The position numbers and the translations under genes are program-made. From NCBI GenBank assembly GCA_030841245.1, contig JAVEDG010000118.1, positions 1 to 7,324 on the forward strand: a stretch of DNA of 7,324 nt, given 5' to 3'. Shown piece after piece: positions 6,245 through 7,324 of the stretch. The DNA comes from Actinomycetota bacterium. Its GTDB lineage: Bacteria > Actinomycetota > Actinomycetes > JACCUZ01. The stretch's first letter is position 1. Each line of letters starts with the position of its first letter. The notes under the pieces were generated by a model, which saw only the letters and a list, made by a program, of their open reading frames with translations, did not search any database and was not told where the DNA came from.

Positions 6245-6517
6245 TCAGTGGCGGCGGCGGGAGTGCTTCCAGCGGAAGTGCACGAAGATCCGGCCGAAGT
6301 TGTCCGAGTCCTTCTCCACGCGGTGGTAGAGCGCCTTGATCTCCTTCTGGTCCAGGAAGCGAAGGACTCGCTTCTTCAGAGCGCCCGACCCCTTGCCCGG
6401 GATGATCTCGACGAGCGGTGCCTTCTTCGCCACCGCCTCGTCGATGACGGCGCGCAGCGCGCGATCGATGTCGTCCCCACGGTTGTAGATGTCGTGCAGG
6501 TCGAGGGTCAGCTTCAC
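6245..6517 (-). CDS. Small stand-alone Smr (MutS2 C-terminal-like) domain protein
   Basis: A 90-residue protein consisting of little more than one Smr domain. It begins KLTLDLHDIYNRG, with the conserved LDLH motif (5-8). An amphipathic helix, IDRALRAVIDEAV, follows, then VEIIPGKGSGALKKRVLRFL (36-55), the family's glycine loop. The end is FGRIFVHFRW (74-83) plus a basic tail, KHSRRRH. Smr domains occur at the C-terminus of MutS2 and alone, and several are endonucleases on DNA or RNA. Here the loop residue that is His in the canonical HGxGxG motif is Pro40, while His8 of LDLH is kept, so nuclease activity is uncertain. The GTG start at 6517 agrees with the domain edge. It has no convincing ribosome site, but its GTG overlaps the stop of a 5-codon upstream reading frame. 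The true cellular role is not known from sequence. Confidence 0.85.
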   Translation of the reverse strand: MKLTLDLHDIYNRGDDIDRALRAVIDEAVAKKAPLVEIIPGKGSGALKKRVLRFLDQKEIKALYHRVEKDSDNFGRIFVHFRWKHSRRRH

Positions 6518-6531
6518 GTCCGGGCCGCCAT
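6514..6531 (-). CDS. Possible 5-codon leader peptide (MAART) coupled to the Smr gene
   Basis: The minus strand reads ATG GCG GCC CGG ACG TGA, and its stop overlaps the Smr GTG as GTGA. A TAnnnT hexamer lies 6 nt before the ATG. Such an arrangement could load ribosomes for the Smr gene, which lacks a clear Shine-Dalgarno. There is no compositional or homology evidence for such a short frame, so this remains speculative. Confidence 0.2.
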   Translation of the reverse strand: MAART

Positions 6532-6543
6532 GACCACAACGTA
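6529..6543 (-). promoter_or_regulatory. Candidate TAnnnT promoter element giving a leaderless start ahead of the Smr gene
   Basis: On the minus strand TACGTT (plus 6538-6543) is followed by 6 nt and then an ATG (6531-6529). This is the spacing expected for a leaderless actinobacterial transcript. No good -35 element is visible, so the call is weak. Confidence 0.3.
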
Positions 6544-6551
6544 GACCGGCC

Positions 6552-6564
6552 GTCCGTCGCGGAC
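6552..6564. repeat. Short inverted repeat in the divergent Smr/phosphatase control region
   Basis: GTCCG (6552-6556) and CGGAC (6560-6564) flank TCG, a perfect 5-bp inverted repeat inside the 90-bp gap between divergent genes. An 8-bp palindrome, TCGTACGA, lies at 6579-6586. Either could be an operator, but short palindromes are frequent in such GC-rich DNA. Confidence 0.22.
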
Positions 6565-6607
6565 CCGGCGGCGGCGACTCGTACGACCACGCTGAGAGAC
6601 TGGTGGC

Positions 6608-7099
6608 GTGTACCGCATCTGCTTCGTCTGCTCCGGGAACATCTGCCGCTCACCGATCGCCGAGGCGGTGACGCGTCGGCTGCTCGACGAGGAGGGGCTC
6701 ACGCACGCGGTCGAGGTCGACTCGGCCGGCACCGGCAACTGGCACGTCGGCGACCGGGCGGACGGCCGGGCCCGCGCCGCGTTGCTGCGCAGCGGGTACG
6801 ACGGGTCGGCGCACCGTGCCCGCCAGTTCGACCGGTCCTGGTTCGCCAGGACCGACCTCGTGGTCGCCCTCGACGCCGGCCACCTGAGCAGCCTGCGCGC
6901 CCTGGCGCCCACCCCCGCCGATCGCGAGAAGGTGCGGCTGCTGCGCAGCTTCGACGAGTCCGCCGAGGAATGGGACCTCGACGTGGCCGACCCCTACTAC
7001 GGCGACGACCGCGACTTCGACACCGTCGTCGAGCAGGCCGAGCGGGCCGCGCGCGGCATCGTCGACGAGCTGGTGAGGGCGGGCGTCGGCGCCGCGTGA
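6608..7099 (+). CDS. Low-molecular-weight protein-tyrosine-phosphatase family phosphatase
   Basis: A 163-residue protein of typical family length. The P-loop is VCSGNICRSP with the nucleophile Cys8 and Arg14 (C-X5-R), followed by Ser15. Other landmarks are DSAGTGNWHVG (38-48) and the general-acid loop DPYYG with Asp128 and Tyr130/131, so all catalytic residues are present. Biochemically it should hydrolyse phosphotyrosine or similar phosphomonoesters in the cytoplasm. The next gene, overlapping by 4 nt (GTGA), is a fructosamine-kinase homologue. This makes a phosphatase acting on phosphorylated sugar-amine adducts a serious alternative to a signalling role. The human LMW-PTP has been reported, as I recall, as a ribulosamine-5-phosphatase. 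The GTG at 6608 lies 9 nt after a weak GAGAG. GAGACT, 6 nt upstream, could instead be the -10 of a leaderless start. Confidence 0.93.
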   Translation: MYRICFVCSGNICRSPIAEAVTRRLLDEEGLTHAVEVDSAGTGNWHVGDRADGRARAALLRSGYDGSAHRARQFDRSWFARTDLVVALDAGHLSSLRALAPTPADREKVRLLRSFDESAEEWDLDVADPYYGDDRDFDTVVEQAERAARGIVDELVRAGVGAA

Positions 7100-7324
7100 G
7101 CGACTCGTTCACCAAGGCGCGCGAGGACGCGCCGGCCGGGTTCTTCGCGGTGGAGGCGGCCGGTCTCGAGTGGCTGCGCGCGGCACCCGGCGGTGCCACC
7201 GTCGTCGGCGTCCGGTCGGTCGAGCCGGGCCGCCTGGTGCTCGATCGGGTCGCACAGACGCGGCCGGCCCGCGACGCGGCAGCCGAGCTCGGTCGCCGTC
7301 TGGCCGTGACGCACCGCTCGGGGG
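7096..7324 (+). CDS. Fructosamine/ribulosamine 3-kinase family protein, N-terminal part
   Basis: Only 76 complete codons are present; the gene runs past the end of the window. The protein starts MSDSFTKAREDAPAGFFAVEAAGLEWL. It continues with GGATVVGVRSVEPGRLVLDRV (32-52) and AAAELGRRLAVTHRSG (61-76). This is the conserved opening of the FN3K-like kinase fold: SFxK, the FxxEAxGLxWL helix, the VxxVxxxxLVLxxV strands and the GRxLAxxH helix. FN3K-type kinases phosphorylate Amadori adducts on amines or proteins so that the sugar falls off; many bacterial members prefer ribulosamines and erythrulosamines. The aminoglycoside-phosphotransferase-like catalytic loop lies beyond the window. The GTG start overlaps the phosphatase stop by 4 nt, indicating translational coupling in one operon. 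Confidence 0.85.
   Translation, partial: MSDSFTKAREDAPAGFFAVEAAGLEWLRAAPGGATVVGVRSVEPGRLVLDRVAQTRPARDAAAELGRRLAVTHRSG

Noticed and set aside
6514..6912. Minus-strand frame antisense to the phosphatase that ends overlapping the Smr start
   Set aside because: Most of it is antisense to a clear LMW phosphatase and is Arg/Ser-rich with no motifs. Only its last five codons, from an internal ATG, were kept as a speculative leader.
1..7324. CRISPR array, tRNA/rRNA genes, insertion sequences, attachment sites or a defence island
   Set aside because: No regularly spaced repeats, no cloverleaf-like or rRNA sequence, no transposase or integrase motifs. All gene space is accounted for by metabolic and repair-type genes of uniform composition.

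Overview
The window is about 7.3 kb of very GC-rich DNA with GTG starts, 4-nt stop/start overlaps and strong G/C third-position bias. This fits a high-GC actinobacterium. The gene content (amine catabolism under an Lrp/AsnC regulator, HAD-NUDIX, Smr, LMW phosphatase with fructosamine kinase) would suit a Nocardioides- or Streptomyces-like chromosome, but the genus is a guess. I see no mobile elements, tRNA, rRNA, CRISPR or phage signals.

Region 1 (1-4221) is an amine (polyamine-type) catabolic locus. A divergent aldehyde dehydrogenase, present only as its first 61 residues on the minus strand, faces a plus-strand operon across a 165-bp control region. The operon holds an Lrp/AsnC regulator, a class III PLP aminotransferase, an FMN split-barrel (pyridoxamine-phosphate-oxidase-like) protein and a DAO/PuuB-type FAD oxidoreductase. 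The four genes overlap by 4, 16 and 4 nt, so they are almost certainly co-transcribed and translationally coupled. The likely chemistry is oxidation or transamination of putrescine (or a gamma-glutamylated or related amine) to an aminoaldehyde, which the dehydrogenase oxidises to GABA or its analogue. The Lrp protein probably controls both directions.

Region 2 (4272-5381) is one gene fusing a HAD phosphatase to a NUDIX hydrolase, both with intact catalytic motifs. It ends convergently against a minus-strand SAM-dependent methyltransferase (5443-6201). Upstream of the methyltransferase on the same strand lies a small stand-alone Smr-domain protein (6245-6517). Several starts in this half lack a normally placed Shine-Dalgarno. 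Two or three of them have TAnnnT-like hexamers 6-7 nt upstream of the start, as expected for leaderless transcripts.

Region 3 (6608-7324) is a plus-strand pair, a low-molecular-weight phosphatase overlapping by 4 nt a fructosamine/ribulosamine kinase that runs off the window. Together they look like a protein (or amine) deglycation module.

No entirely new system is evident. The best leads are the HAD-NUDIX fusion, the phosphatase-kinase deglycation pair, the split-barrel protein locked into the amine operon, and the possible leaderless starts.
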